50,541 nt of DNA from Phycisphaerae bacterium (GCA_025936175.1 JAICTV010000009.1:1-50541); one strand, 5' to 3'. Positions 34,841 to 45,186 are shown, numbered from the stretch's first letter. Translations and numbers: made by a program. The notes: generated from the letters alone by a model not told the origin.

Positions 34841-37390
34841 TTAGGATACCACGCCCTTCCAGGTCGTCGTCGTGGACGATCCCGTCGTGAAGTAGATGTC
34901 CGTCCCCAGCACCGCGGCGACGCCGCTGAAGCGCTTGGCCGGCAGGTGCGTCATCGCCGCCCAGGTGTTGGTCGCGGGGTCGTAGGCGTAGACGAGATCC
35001 GTCGGGACGTTGTGCGCCGTCTCGCCGCCCATCGTGATGATGCGGTTGCCATAGATGATGGTCGCCGAGGCGATGTGACTGATGGCCGTGGGGATGTCGG
35101 CCAGTCGCGTCCACGTGGCGGGATTGGCCGGGTCCCACGCCTGCACGTACTTCTGCGTGGTTAAACCTTCGTCATTTCCGAACTGACCCGCGACGGCGTA
35201 GATCTTTCCTCCCAGCGCGACCACGCCCAAATGGCTGCGGCCGAAGGGAAGGCTCGTGGACGTCTTCCATCCGGCGGCGACGTTGTCGAGGTTGAGGATG
35301 TAGTGATCGCCGATGTCCTGGCGGAGGTTGTTGTTCCCGCCGACCCAGTGAAGCTCGCGCCCGAGCAGCACGAGCCCGCCGCCGGCCACCGCTTTCGGCA
35401 GAGAAACGATGCTCGTCCACTGCTTGGTGTCGATGTTGTATTTCCAGACGTCGGTGGTGCCGAACTGCTGGCTGTAACCGGTATCGCCCAGGCCGATGTA
35501 TCCGCCGGCGATGTAGATGTCGTGATCGACCGCGACGATGCCGGCGTGCGTCAGACGCTTGGGCAGGTTCGGAAGCTGCATCCACGTGTTGGTGGACGGA
35601 TCGTACACGTCGCTGCGCACGACCGGTCCGAGATCGCCCTCGAATCCGCCGAAGACGTAGAGCTTTCCGTCGACGACCGCGCGCAGCGCCTCGGCGCGGA
35701 TGATCGGGTTCGCTGCCTTAGTCGTGTAGGTGATCGTGTTGCCTACGGAAGAGTCGTTGTCATTGATCCGGATCGTCGCGGTGGCCGAAGCGCCGATCGC
35801 GTAGTCCGCCTGCGAGACGAGCGTGAGCGTCACGGTCTCGGTGCTTTCGACGATCGCATCATCCTTCGGCGTGACGGTCACGTTCAGTGACGACTGCCCC
35901 GCGGGGATCGTCACCGGCGAAACGAGGGTGTCATAATCGACGCCATTGGTGGCGCTGCCGCCGATCGTGTAGTACACCGTCAGCGACTGCGTGAGATCGC
36001 CGCTGCGCGTGATCGTGAACGCGCGCGACGTCGGACCGTTCTCCGATGCGTTGGTCGTCGGCGCAGTGACGTTCAACACGGGCGTGTTCGCGGGGGCCTG
36101 CTGCACGTCGATGAAGCAGATCTTGTTGTTTGAAAGGCCGCTGCCGCTGGTGATCGTCAGCCGCCCGTCGGCGACGTTGACGAAGGCCTGGCCTTCGATC
36201 CAGCGGTTGGACGTCGTCGGCGTGCCATCGACAACCCGCACGCCCTCGGCGTCGATCTTGTAGACGCTGTCGAAGTACGACGGGTCCCCCGCGACGATGC
36301 GGACGGAATAGGCGCCGTTCGGCAAGCTGAGTTCCCACTTCTGCGAAGTGAACTGCGCGAGCGTGTCATACCGCTGATCGGGCGAGAGCGACGCATTGCG
36401 ATCGCGCGTGTTTGTCGCGTTGGAGACGCTCCAGCCGTAGCTCAAACCGTTGCCGCGATCGCCGAAGATCGCGCCGGCGTCGGCGAGATAGCCGGAGGGG
36501 ATCGTCGCGCCGGAGGGTTGGAAGTTGATCTTCGTGGAGAATGTCGTCGCGGAATCGTTGTCGGCGATCGTCACCGTCGCGGGGCCGGCGGTCGCGATGT
36601 CGTACGCGTCGCTCGCGAGGATCGTCGCCGTCACGGTCTCCGGAGACTCGACGCTGGCGTCATCGATCGCTTTGATTTGTACTGTCGCCGCCGCCGAGCC
36701 CGCGGGGATCGTCACGGTCCCGAGAAGCTGCTGGTAATCCACACCGTTGGTCGCTGTTCCGCCGAGCTGGTAGATCACATCCAGCGCCGCGGTCGTATCA
36801 CCCGTTCGCGTGAAAGTATAGACACCGATCTCACCGCTCTCCGACGCACTGGCGTGCGTGGCTGCGATCGAGACCGATGACAGCACGTCGCTCTCGACCG
36901 AATCGATGTCGAGAAAAGCAATCTTGTTGTTCACCGCGCCGCTGACGCTCGAGATCGTGAGCCGCCCGTCGGTGACGTTGACCGTCTGCGTCCCCTCGAC
37001 AAACCGGCTGGCGCTGGTCGGCGTGCCGTTGACCGTCAGCACGCCCTCGGCGGCGGTTTTGTAGACGCTGTCGAAGTAGCTCGGATCACCCGCGACGATG
37101 TGCACCTGATAGAGGCCGTTGGCGACGGCGACTTCCCAGGTGCGCGTGCCGTACGCTTGCGTGTGGATGAAGGTGTCGTAGCGCTGATCGCTCGTCGCGT
37201 TGCGCTCGCGCGTGGCGATCGTGTTGGACTGATCCCAGCCGTAAACAAAGCCGTTGCCCCGATCCGCAAACGCCGCCCCACTGTCCGCGAGGTAACCGCT
37301 CGGAACGGTCGATCCCGCTGGTTGGAAATTGATGTGCAGGTCGAGCGTGCCGTGCAGGAGCCGACGGTTTTCCAGCGGTTCGAACATCAT
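34841..37390 (-). CDS. LExRxLL-type surface protein: malectin-like x2, Calx-beta x2, kelch (paralog 3)
   Basis: I chose the ATG at 37390 (MMFEPLENRRLL), which puts the LEPR-XLL-type motif at the N-terminus; a GTG at 37432 is the alternative. Domain order is malectin-like (GNGFVYGW, GDPSYFDS), Calx-beta, malectin-like (GNGLSYGW), Calx-beta (DDAIVESTETVTLTL), kelch propeller. The kelch part is very close to that of paralog 1: both contain KAANPIIRAEALRAVVD and KLYVFGGF. The C-terminus STTTTWKGVVS is shared too. It is a large exported protein likely to bind glycans. Confidence 0.85.
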   Translation of the reverse strand: MMFEPLENRRLLHGTLDLHINFQPAGSTVPSGYLADSGAAFADRGNGFVYGWDQSNTIATRERNATSDQRYDTFIHTQAYGTRTWEVAVANGLYQVHIVAGDPSYFDSVYKTAAEGVLTVNGTPTSASRFVEGTQTVNVTDGRLTISSVSGAVNNKIAFLDIDSVESDVLSSVSIAATHASASESGEIGVYTFTRTGDTTAALDVIYQLGGTATNGVDYQQLLGTVTIPAGSAAATVQIKAIDDASVESPETVTATILASDAYDIATAGPATVTIADNDSATTFSTKINFQPSGATIPSGYLADAGAIFGDRGNGLSYGWSVSNATNTRDRNASLSPDQRYDTLAQFTSQKWELSLPNGAYSVRIVAGDPSYFDSVYKIDAEGVRVVDGTPTTSNRWIEGQAFVNVADGRLTITSGSGLSNNKICFIDVQQAPANTPVLNVTAPTTNASENGPTSRAFTITRSGDLTQSLTVYYTIGGSATNGVDYDTLVSPVTIPAGQSSLNVTVTPKDDAIVESTETVTLTLVSQADYAIGASATATIRINDNDSSVGNTITYTTKAANPIIRAEALRAVVDGKLYVFGGFEGDLGPVVRSDVYDPSTNTWMQLPNLPKRLTHAGIVAVDHDIYIAGGYIGLGDTGYSQQFGTTDVWKYNIDTKQWTSIVSLPKAVAGGGLVLLGRELHWVGGNNNLRQDIGDHYILNLDNVAAGWKTSTSLPFGRSHLGVVALGGKIYAVAGQFGNDEGLTTQKYVQAWDPANPATWTRLADIPTAISHIASATIIYGNRIITMGGETAHNVPTDLVYAYDPATNTWAAMTHLPAKRFSGVAAVLGTDIYFTTGSSTTTTWKGVVS

Positions 37391-37576
37391 GGTAGTGCTT
37401 CGCCTGGTGGAGACGATCAGCATACCCCGCACGTTTCATCGCGAGATGAAGTTGCGATGTCCGCGACCTGAATCGGACGCAGCACCGGCTTGCCCCGCTT
37501 CGCAACGCGGCAATCGGCTTACGCATTGCGCAGCTTTACATCCGATAACTCGCCCCGCGCACGGCCATGCCGCCGA

Positions 37577-38992
37577 TCAGACGTTGATCCACGTCGACGC
37601 CTTCGGCTGGCTGTTCGACGACGTCCCGCCGGTGACGATGATGTGGCCGTTGATCAGGTCCGCGACGGCGGCGCTGAGCGGGACGGGGAGTTGTCCCAGC
37701 GTCCGCCATTTGTTCGCCGAGGGATCGTATTCGAGCACATCCTGCACTGAAGTCTCGCCCGTCGTCGAGCCGCCGACGATGACGACCTTGCCGCCCATCG
37801 CGAACGTCGCGTTATGAACGTGCGACGTGACCTTCGGCAGATCATGAACGCGCGACCAGACGCCGGTAACGACGTCGTACGCATCCACCTGCGCGTCGTT
37901 GCCGTTCTGCTCATCGAGATCGTGCTGCCCGCCGATCGCGTACATCTTCCCGCCGGTCTCGATGTAGCCCAGGTGATTGCGCGGGTCCGGCATGGACGCG
38001 GCGGTTGCCCATTTGGTGGGCCGGCGAAGATCGAGGACCCAGTGATCGCCCTTGTCGCGCTTGCGCGAATCGAGCCCGCCGAAAAAGTGCAGCTTGCGCC
38101 CGACGCGGACGAGCGCGCCGGCCGATCGGTTTGCCGGCAGCGAAAGCATCGATGTCCACGTGTCGTTGCTCGTGTCGTAACGCCAGACGTGCCGCGTGAC
38201 CGGCGTGGACGTGCCGAGCCAGTCGCCGACGTATCCGCCGGCGAGGTAGATGTACTGGCCGTCGCTGGCGGTGCCGCTGTGCGTCAGCTTCTCCGGCATG
38301 TCGGCGAGCGTCGTCCACTTGTCAACCGCCGGATCGTACGCGGCGACTTGCGCCGTCGCCTTGATGCTCGCGTTGTCGTAGCCGCCGATGACATAAAGCT
38401 TGCCGTTCACCACATCGCCCATCGACTCGAACTTGTTCTGCGGCGCATCCGCGACCTGTTTCCAGTTGATGCCGGCGACGAAGGGCGTGACCTCGATCGC
38501 CGAGACGATCGCGTTGTCCTTCACGCTGTCGAACCAGAGGTTCAATCGGCCGTCGCGCACCTTGGTGACGAAGGTCTTGGTGACGGCGGTGTTCTGCCCC
38601 GCGGCGCCGGCGATGTCGAAGTCGTTCAGGATGAGCTGCTTCTCGGAGAAGACGTCGAACGTGCGCTGACCGGCCGAGGAGAAGGACGGGTCCATCAACA
38701 GCAGCCGCACGCGGTAGTCGCCGTTCTGGATCGGCAGCGAATAGGAGAAATCGCCGAAGCGGCGGGTGTTGAACAGCGAATCGGACGAGGTGCCCGCGAC
38801 GTCGCCCCCGGCGGTCGCGGTCGTCCCGCCGGTGAAGCCGCGGTCCGCCTGCCATGTTTTTCCCGACGATTCCACGAACCCGCTTCCGCCGACGTCGATC
38901 CGCAGCGTCGTCGCGGCCAGCAGTTGCCGCGATTCCAACGATTCAATTTGGGCCACATGCATCGAGCGCACAGAAAATGAGTGGCACTTCAT
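37577..38992 (-). CDS. LExRxLL-type surface protein with malectin-like and kelch domains (paralog 4)
   Basis: The N-terminus shows VAQIESLESRQLLA, the motif of this family. A malectin-like domain (about residues 25-175, with GDYRVRLLLMDPSFSSAGQRTFDVF) is followed by a kelch propeller (VIGGYDN, YLAGGYVG, FFGGLDS, AIGGQHD, IVGGST). No Calx-beta domain is present, and the end differs from the other three paralogs. The start is uncertain: ATGs at 38992 and 38962 lack clear ribosome sites. It is probably exported and surface-located. Confidence 0.82.
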   Translation of the reverse strand: MKCHSFSVRSMHVAQIESLESRQLLAATTLRIDVGGSGFVESSGKTWQADRGFTGGTTATAGGDVAGTSSDSLFNTRRFGDFSYSLPIQNGDYRVRLLLMDPSFSSAGQRTFDVFSEKQLILNDFDIAGAAGQNTAVTKTFVTKVRDGRLNLWFDSVKDNAIVSAIEVTPFVAGINWKQVADAPQNKFESMGDVVNGKLYVIGGYDNASIKATAQVAAYDPAVDKWTTLADMPEKLTHSGTASDGQYIYLAGGYVGDWLGTSTPVTRHVWRYDTSNDTWTSMLSLPANRSAGALVRVGRKLHFFGGLDSRKRDKGDHWVLDLRRPTKWATAASMPDPRNHLGYIETGGKMYAIGGQHDLDEQNGNDAQVDAYDVVTGVWSRVHDLPKVTSHVHNATFAMGGKVVIVGGSTTGETSVQDVLEYDPSANKWRTLGQLPVPLSAAVADLINGHIIVTGGTSSNSQPKASTWINV

Positions 38993-39127
38993 GCCGCGAT
39001 CATTTCGCAATTGCCGCGCCGAGGCGACGCGGAAAACCTTGCTCTAGCACCGGGATTGCATTGCTGATCCCTCGGCCGAAGCGTTCGGCCACGCACGTGA
39101 AATTCGAACTCAACTAAGGAGGTCAAA

Positions 39128-39730
39128 ATGATTCGCGTGAGCCATTTTGCCGCACCGGCTGTCGTCGCAGCGGCCCTTTTCATCAGCGCCCCAGGCTGCG
39201 CATCACACGATCGACCCGACGACATTCCGGAGCGTGCCGGCATGATCAGCGAAGGCCGCGAGACCGTCACCGCGACGGCGCCGCATGACGGCACCGCTTA
39301 CGTCTACGACGACACCGCGAACAAGCTCGTCTACACCTCGCGCGTGGACAAGGGCGACAACCTTCGCGTCGATGCGAAGCACAATCGCATCCTGCTGAAC
39401 GATCGTCTCGCCTCCGAGCGCGACCTGACGAACGATCACAAGTTCGAAGTCTACTTCGATCGCAGCGATCAAGCGGACAAGGCCGAAACCGCGGTGCATC
39501 GCGAAGGCAACACGACCTACGTGCAGCCCGGAGCGACCGGCGGCGCGACTGTGATCCAACCGCCGGCGGGCGGCGCGACGGTGGTCCAGCCTCCGCCGCA
39601 GCAGAACACGACCGTGATCACTCCGGCGCCGGCGCCCGCGGCCACGCCGCAGCAGTATCAGACGACGCCCGCACCGGCGGACAACCACACGACGGTGGTC
39701 CGTCCGGACGGCACGATCGAACGGCACTAA
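39128..39730 (+). CDS. Predicted outer-membrane or periplasmic lipoprotein
   Basis: A short basic start, a hydrophobic stretch and SAPGC give a type II signal with a lipidated Cys near residue 23. The next 95 residues contain a small beta-rich domain (GTAYVYDDTANKLVYTSRVDKGD). The C-terminal half is Pro/Gln/Thr-rich with repeated VIQPPAGGATVVQPP-type units and looks disordered. A perfect AAGGAGGT lies six bases before the ATG. No specific function is recognised. Confidence 0.82.
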   Translation: MIRVSHFAAPAVVAAALFISAPGCASHDRPDDIPERAGMISEGRETVTATAPHDGTAYVYDDTANKLVYTSRVDKGDNLRVDAKHNRILLNDRLASERDLTNDHKFEVYFDRSDQADKAETAVHREGNTTYVQPGATGGATVIQPPAGGATVVQPPPQQNTTVITPAPAPAATPQQYQTTPAPADNHTTVVRPDGTIERH

Positions 39731-39759
39731 GTTCGATCCGACAGCCGATCTTTATTCGC

Positions 39760-39821
39760 GCCGCGCGTGCATCCTTCTGCCGACACTTGCAAAGGATGCA
39801 TGCGCGGCTTTGTTTTATTTT
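39760..39821 (+). terminator. Strong terminator of the lipoprotein gene
   Basis: A 17-bp stem (39760-39776 with 39792-39808, one mismatch) is followed by TTTGTTTTATTTT. The T run overlaps the 3' end of the opposing HAD gene. Confidence 0.88.
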
Positions 39822-40486
39822 GGACCGATGAGCCGGATGATGTCCGCCGGCGCCTCGGCCCAGACGTCCGGCTTCATCGCGCGGATCTCGTCGAGATAGA
39901 CCGGATGCCAGCCGGCGGCGACGACGACCATGCCGGCGTTCTTGCCGGCGCCCATGTCCGCCGGCGAATCGCCCACGAAAGCGCATGATTGCGCCGGGAC
40001 GTCCAGCCGCGCGGCGACGGTCTGTAATCCTTCCGGCTCGGGCTTCTGCCGCTTCACGTCCTCGCCGGTGACGATCGCGGCGAAGACCTCTTTCCACCCC
40101 AGCGACTCGACCGTGATCCGCGCGCTCCGCCGGCCCTTGCCGGTCATCAATCCCAGCGGCACGTTCCGCCGGCGAAGCTGCGAGAGCATCTCATCGATGC
40201 CATCGAACGCCTTCACCGTCGCCGCGTGCTCGCGCTGGTAGAAGGCGTGATACGCCTCGTCGGCCCGCAGGCCCAGCGTCTCATCCCCGCCGAACTCGCG
40301 GCGGATCATCTGCGGATCCGGGATGCCGAAACGCGAGATCACTTCCTCGTCGCTGTAGCTCTTGCCGGTGATCGCCCCGACGCCGGCGTTCCACGCGCCG
40401 ACGATCAGCGGGAACGTGTCGGCGAGCGTGCCGTCGAGATCGAAAATCACGGCGCGGATGTCACGGACATGCGTCGGAGCACTCAT
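39815..40486 (-). CDS. HAD-family hydrolase, phosphoglycolate phosphatase-like
   Basis: All HAD motifs are present: motif I VIFDLDGTLADTFPL (residue 15), motif II LMTGKG (about 114), and motif IV VGDSPADMGAGKNAG (about 170) with an acidic pair. The cap domain between residues 25 and 95 is helical, as in phosphoglycolate phosphatases and related enzymes. The substrate is not certain. It is divergent from the phosphoesterase/PQQ gene, sharing a 62-base gap that contains a TACAAT box. Confidence 0.85.
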   Translation of the reverse strand: MSAPTHVRDIRAVIFDLDGTLADTFPLIVGAWNAGVGAITGKSYSDEEVISRFGIPDPQMIRREFGGDETLGLRADEAYHAFYQREHAATVKAFDGIDEMLSQLRRRNVPLGLMTGKGRRSARITVESLGWKEVFAAIVTGEDVKRQKPEPEGLQTVAARLDVPAQSCAFVGDSPADMGAGKNAGMVVVAAGWHPVYLDEIRAMKPDVWAEAPADIIRLIGPK

Positions 40487-40548
40487 TGCGGCACATGATA
40501 CGTGTCCCCGTTACAATCGGCGACGCCGCCGACAAAGAGGAGAGAGCG

Positions 40549-42723
40549 TTGAAACTGCACCGATACCTTGCCGCGCTGATCTTCGTCCTTCGCGCCGCCG
40601 TCGTTCACGCGGACTTCACCTTCGTCCACGTCTCCGACATTCATGTCGGCGCGAGCCTCCCCGCCGGCGGCCCGCCGCATGCGGAGATCGATGAGGCGAT
40701 GTTCAAGGAGATCGCCGCGCTCAATCCCAAACCCGCTTTCGTCGCCGCCACCGGCGACATCTGCGAGATCGGATCGGACGACCAGTACGAGACCTACCGG
40801 GACGTGATCAGGAGCCTGGGCGACATCGCGCTCTACGTCGCGCCGGGCAACCACGACGTCCGCTGGAACCCGCGCGGCAAGGAAGGTTTCACGCGCGGCA
40901 CCAAACAGCCGCTGTATCAATCGTGGGACTACCAGAATGTCCACTTCGTGCTGCTCGATTCCACCGTGCTGCTCGAGCACTGGGGCCACATCAGCCAGGA
41001 CCAGCTCGACTGGCTCAAAGGCGATCTGGAAAAAGCCGGCACGCAGCGTCCGGTGATCATCGGCTTCCATCACTGGGTCGGCCGCGATCCCGTGATGGTG
41101 GATAACGAGCGCGCGCTGTTCGATCTCGTCAAGCCCTACAACATCGTCCTCTGGCTCCAGGGTCACGGGCACGCGAACATCGACTGGAGCATCGACGGCG
41201 TGCCCGCGACGATGGTCGGCGCACTGTACGACAGCACCTACCACATCCTGCACGTCACCGATGACGGCAAAATCGAGATCACGCAGCGGCAGAAGAAGGA
41301 AGGGAAAAAAGGCAAAGGCGGAGAGTTAGTCACCGATGCCGCGACGCAGCCGACGATGGCGAAATCGAACGCGCTGTTCAAGCCGATCATGACGATCCCG
41401 CTGAAGCGACAACCATCTCCGCAGTGGTCGGCGGACGTGAAGCTGCTCGGCGAGAAGCCGGCCGATTACGCGCTCGCCGTCACCGCCAAGCGTGGCGACC
41501 TGCCCGACGGCACGAACTTCAACTTCCGCCTCAACTCCGAAAGCCCCTGGCCGCTCGTCGCGCCGGGCGGCGATTTCAACAGCACCGTCCCCGGCAAGCA
41601 CGAGCCCATGACGCTGACATGGGGAAAGCACACCGTCACCGTCGCCGCGTCGCTGCCGGACAAGCGGAGCTATCAGCAGGCTCTTTCTGTCACCGTCGCC
41701 GGCGACGTGAAGCCGCTGTGGACGAAGAACGTCGGCGGCGCAGTGCAGTCACGGCTGATCCGCAACGCAGATCGCATCTATGTCAGCTCCATGGGCAACG
41801 ACTTCGTCGCGCTCAACGCCGCCGACGGCGGTGAGGCGTTCCGCGTGAAGACCAAAGGCCCCATCTTCTCCGCCGCCGCGATCGACAGCGGCGTCGCCTG
41901 CTTCGGCTCCGCCGATCACTTCGTCTACGCCGTCGATCTCAAGACCGGGGACGTGCGCTGGAAGGCCGAGACCGGCGGCGCCGTCCTCGCCGGACCGGCG
42001 GTCGCGCAGGGGATCGTCTGCGTCGGATCGGTCGATACCAAGATCTACGGCATCGACATCAGCAGCGGATCGATCATCTGGACCGTCGACGGCGGAAACA
42101 TGTATCAGTCGCAAACGGCGACGGACGGAAAAAGCTTCTTCGTCGGCGGCTGGGACAATTTCTTCCGCTGCATCGACGCCAAAAGCGGCAAAGAGAACTG
42201 GAAGATCGAGCTCGGCCGCAAGCAGGCGTACAAAAACTTCTCGCAATACGCGCCGGCGATCACCTCACCCGCGGTCGGCGAGGGCCTGGTCTTTGTCAGC
42301 ACCAACGACGGCATCCTGCACGGTCTGAAGATCGCCGACGGGAGCGAGGTATGGCACGTCAACTGGCTCCGCATGGGTTATTCCAGCCCGCTCTATCACA
42401 ACGGCAATGTCTACTGCGCGATGAGCGACGAGGGCCGCACCTTCTGCGTCGACGCGAAGACCGGCGAGATGAAATGGATCGCCAACACCGGCTCGGTGAT
42501 CTACGACTCCAGCTTCGCGCTCGGCGGGGATCGACTCTTCATCGGCTGCGTCAACGGCGTGCTCAATTGCATCAAGGCCGACGACGGCAAGCTGCTCTGG
42601 CAATATCGCCTGGGCGAAGGCCATTTCCTCGGCAGCCCCGCCGCGGACGACAAGAACGTCTTCGCCGCCACCATGGCCGGCGACGTCGTCTGCCTGCCGA
42701 TCAAGGCGAAGAAGGAAGACTAA
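40549..42723 (+). CDS. Secreted metallophosphoesterase fused to PQQ/BamB-like propeller
   Basis: A TTG start at 40549 with AGAGGAGAG upstream gives [21 protein letters not shown], a clear signal peptide; the longer ATG start at 40486 would overlap the divergent gene. Residues about 25-240 form a calcineurin-like metallophosphoesterase with [28 protein letters not shown] and GHGHAN, together forming the di-metal site. The middle is a beta linker. Residues about 390-720 are PQQ-like repeats ([36 protein letters not shown]), forming a propeller as in BamB. The natural substrate is unknown. Periplasmic location is inferred from the signal. Confidence 0.9.
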   Translation: MKLHRYLAALIFVLRAAVVHADFTFVHVSDIHVGASLPAGGPPHAEIDEAMFKEIAALNPKPAFVAATGDICEIGSDDQYETYRDVIRSLGDIALYVAPGNHDVRWNPRGKEGFTRGTKQPLYQSWDYQNVHFVLLDSTVLLEHWGHISQDQLDWLKGDLEKAGTQRPVIIGFHHWVGRDPVMVDNERALFDLVKPYNIVLWLQGHGHANIDWSIDGVPATMVGALYDSTYHILHVTDDGKIEITQRQKKEGKKGKGGELVTDAATQPTMAKSNALFKPIMTIPLKRQPSPQWSADVKLLGEKPADYALAVTAKRGDLPDGTNFNFRLNSESPWPLVAPGGDFNSTVPGKHEPMTLTWGKHTVTVAASLPDKRSYQQALSVTVAGDVKPLWTKNVGGAVQSRLIRNADRIYVSSMGNDFVALNAADGGEAFRVKTKGPIFSAAAIDSGVACFGSADHFVYAVDLKTGDVRWKAETGGAVLAGPAVAQGIVCVGSVDTKIYGIDISSGSIIWTVDGGNMYQSQTATDGKSFFVGGWDNFFRCIDAKSGKENWKIELGRKQAYKNFSQYAPAITSPAVGEGLVFVSTNDGILHGLKIADGSEVWHVNWLRMGYSSPLYHNGNVYCAMSDEGRTFCVDAKTGEMKWIANTGSVIYDSSFALGGDRLFIGCVNGVLNCIKADDGKLLWQYRLGEGHFLGSPAADDKNVFAATMAGDVVCLPIKAKKED

Positions 42724-43829
42724 AGCGCGATCGCGGTCGATTTCGACGCGGCGGCAACGTCTTGCGCGGGCACTTCCGCCCCGCGCGCGCTCGACAGGTA
42801 GATGCCCTCGCTGATCAGCATCGTGTTCAGCGCGATCTCCGCGCTCGGCAGCAGCTCGACCTTGCCCTGCAAAGCGGCGATCCAATGGTGCTGCGCGCCC
42901 GAGTAGAACGCGTGGTCGCCGACGACATTGCTCCAGCGAAAATTCGCGCGTTCGAGATCGGCCGTCGAATTGATGTCGAGATGGCCGACGCTGCGGAAGA
43001 AGCCGAACGGCGATAAGCGCACGCCGCCCTTGGAGCCCACGACATAGGAGCCCTCGAACGGATCGAGGTGGATTGCCCACGCTTCGATCAGGTCCATGGT
43101 GATGTCGCCGTCGAAGCGCACCAGGCCGACGCCAAGCTCCTCGACGTCGTAGCCACTGCTCGCGCGGCGCTTCTCGTCCATCGCGGTCTTCTGATACGTC
43201 TTGCCGCTGATGCGCGTCACCTGCGGGTTGCCCAGCAGGTACAGCACCTGTGAGATGTGGTAGACGCCCATGTCGTAGAGCGCGCCGCCGGCGCTGTTGC
43301 GCTTCTGCACGAAGGTGGGCGTTCCGTAACCGTCGACGTACGGCCGCCCCCGGCGTCGCCAGCCGGTCGAGCGCGCGAAGTAGACCTCGCCCAGCTCGCC
43401 CGCGTCGATCAGCTCCTTCGCCGCGCGGGTTTCGTTCGAATAAAGCGTCGAGAGCTGGATCGACAGCATTTTCCCCGTCGCCCGCGCCCTCTCCAGCATC
43501 GCCGCCGCGTCGGCGTAGCTGCCGGCCATCGGCTTCTCGCAGTAGACGTGCTTCCCCGCGCGCAGCGCCGCTTCGGTCGCGCCGCGATGGAAGTTGTTGT
43601 GCAGGCAGACGTCAACGGCGTCGATGTCGTCGCGCTCGAGCAGCGTGCGGAAGTCCGTGTACACGTTCGCGACGGCATATTTCTCGCCCGATTGGCGCGC
43701 GCACGCTTCGTTGATGTCCGCGACCGCGACGACCTTCACGTCGTCGCTCGACATCTTCGAATAGTTCGTCAGGTGCGTCTGCGCGATCTGCCCGCAGCCG
43801 ATGACACCGATGCAAATCGTCTTGCTCAT
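42720..43829 (-). CDS. Gfo/Idh/MocA-family oxidoreductase
   Basis: The N-terminal Rossmann domain opens with [13 protein letters not shown], the NAD(P)-binding loop. The catalytic-motif region reads HVYCEKPMA near residue 94, whose Lys is conserved in the family. The C-terminal half is the typical beta-sheet dimer domain. These enzymes oxidise or reduce sugars and sugar-like compounds. It lies 12 bases downstream of the isomerase gene and is probably translated from the same message. Its stop overlaps that of the phosphoesterase gene on the other strand. Confidence 0.92.
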   Translation of the reverse strand: MSKTICIGVIGCGQIAQTHLTNYSKMSSDDVKVVAVADINEACARQSGEKYAVANVYTDFRTLLERDDIDAVDVCLHNNFHRGATEAALRAGKHVYCEKPMAGSYADAAAMLERARATGKMLSIQLSTLYSNETRAAKELIDAGELGEVYFARSTGWRRRGRPYVDGYGTPTFVQKRNSAGGALYDMGVYHISQVLYLLGNPQVTRISGKTYQKTAMDEKRRASSGYDVEELGVGLVRFDGDITMDLIEAWAIHLDPFEGSYVVGSKGGVRLSPFGFFRSVGHLDINSTADLERANFRWSNVVGDHAFYSGAQHHWIAALQGKVELLPSAEIALNTMLISEGIYLSSARGAEVPAQDVAAASKSTAIAL

Positions 43830-43841
43830 GATGTGTGCGAG

Positions 43842-44642
43842 TTAGGAAACGTGCCTGCGAATCAGTTCGATCGTCTTCTGGCATCCTGCGTATTCATCGC
43901 CGTCGGTCGGCACGCTCTCGACGCCCCACACGCCCTTGTAGCCGCTGTCGAGCAGGATGCGGATCGCCTCTTCCGGCTTCTCGCCGCTGGTTTCATTGCC
44001 GGCCGCATCCCACGAGAAGGTCTTGATGTGACACGCCGCGGCGTACTTCGCGCACTTGCGGCGGCCTTCATCACGCAGCCCGTCCTTCCAGTTGTGCGTG
44101 TCGTAGAGCAGGCCCAGGCCTTCGATGGCTTCGCAGATCTTCACGACGTTGTCGGGGATCTTCGACGGGCCGAAGTGATTCTCCATGATCACCGCCACGC
44201 CCAGCGGCCTGGCGCGGGCGATCAGATCGTTGTAGCCGTCGATGATGATGCGAAAGGCATCGTCGGGCATCTCTTCCGGTCCGCCGGCGTCGATGCGGAT
44301 CTGCTCGAAGCCGAGCTTCCCGGCGATGTCGATCCAGCGATACGCCTTGGCGCGGTTCGCGGCCCGCGCGGCTTCGCTCGGCTCGTAGATGTGGCAGCCG
44401 TCGACGGCGAGCGTCCCCCACGGCAGGCCGGACACGTCCGCCGCCTTCTCGATCTCATCGAGATACTCCTCGTCCTTGAACGTGAGATGCGCCGTGGCGC
44501 CGTCGAGCGGCTTCAAATGACCGTTCCACGGATCGAGCTGCGTGCAGCCCAGCGCCTTGCAGTCGCTGATGAAGCGGCCGATGTCGTGTTGTCCCGCCTT
44601 GAGCGAGCGGTGAAAGCTGTACGAGCAGATGCCGATTTCCAT
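43842..44642 (-). CDS. Sugar phosphate isomerase/epimerase (xylose isomerase-like TIM barrel)
   Basis: The 266-residue product starts at ATG 44642 (MEIGICSYSFHRSLKAG) and shows the AP-endonuclease-2-like barrel pattern: ELD-type metal ligands in LDPWNG, IMENHFGP, LYDTHNW, HIKTFSW and GVWGVES. Each ends in a metal-binding Glu, Asp or His. Such enzymes isomerise or epimerise sugars and inositols. It precedes the Gfo/Idh/MocA gene by 12 bases, a common pair in planctomycete sugar catabolism. The upstream codon at 44660 has no better support. Confidence 0.9.
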   Translation of the reverse strand: MEIGICSYSFHRSLKAGQHDIGRFISDCKALGCTQLDPWNGHLKPLDGATAHLTFKDEEYLDEIEKAADVSGLPWGTLAVDGCHIYEPSEAARAANRAKAYRWIDIAGKLGFEQIRIDAGGPEEMPDDAFRIIIDGYNDLIARARPLGVAVIMENHFGPSKIPDNVVKICEAIEGLGLLYDTHNWKDGLRDEGRRKCAKYAAACHIKTFSWDAAGNETSGEKPEEAIRILLDSGYKGVWGVESVPTDGDEYAGCQKTIELIRRHVS

Positions 44643-44742
44643 AGCCGTGCATTGGAGCACAACGCGCGCGGCTTTTACAGGGCGACAGCCATTTGCTCAT
44701 CGCTACAATCGGCGGCGAGACGGGACGGAAGGAACTAATTAC

Positions 44743-45186
44743 ATGGCAAAGCTCACGATCGTGATCGGCGCGCTGCTGTGCGTGCTCGGCGTGGCAACGT
44801 ACGGCTTCGCGTTTCAGCTCGGCGCCGACAAGCGGAGCGTCACCGCGCTGATCCCCGCCTTCGTCGGCGCGCTGCTGCTGATCCTGGGCTACTTCACGAT
44901 CTTCAAGCCGGACCTGCGAATGCATCTCATGCACGCGTCGGTGACGCTGACGCTGCTCGGCTTTCTCGCGGCGGCGGGACGATTGATAATGGTCGCCTTC
45001 GCCGCGCCGAAACCGCACGCCGCGGGATCACCGCCCCCGCCGGCGATCTCCGTCGGGATACTCGCCAACGGGATCATGGCGGCGCTGTGCCTCGCCCACG
45101 TGGTCCTGTCGGTGCGTTCGTTCATCAGCGCGCGGCGTTCGCGGGAGAGCGGCGCGTCGTCGGCGACGCCGGGCGGCGCAGCCTGA
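44743..45186 (+). CDS. Small polytopic membrane protein of unknown function
   Basis: The ATG at 44743 has GGAAGGAAC upstream and gives a 147-residue protein with four membrane helices (about 2-24, 35-54, 64-86, 98-120), short loops and a Ser/Arg-rich C-terminal tail. TACAAT at 44704-44709 is a candidate -10 box. No family is recognised. It is divergent from the isomerase operon with about 100 bases between. Confidence 0.72.
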   Translation: MAKLTIVIGALLCVLGVATYGFAFQLGADKRSVTALIPAFVGALLLILGYFTIFKPDLRMHLMHASVTLTLLGFLAAAGRLIMVAFAAPKPHAAGSPPPPAISVGILANGIMAALCLAHVVLSVRSFISARRSRESGASSATPGGAA

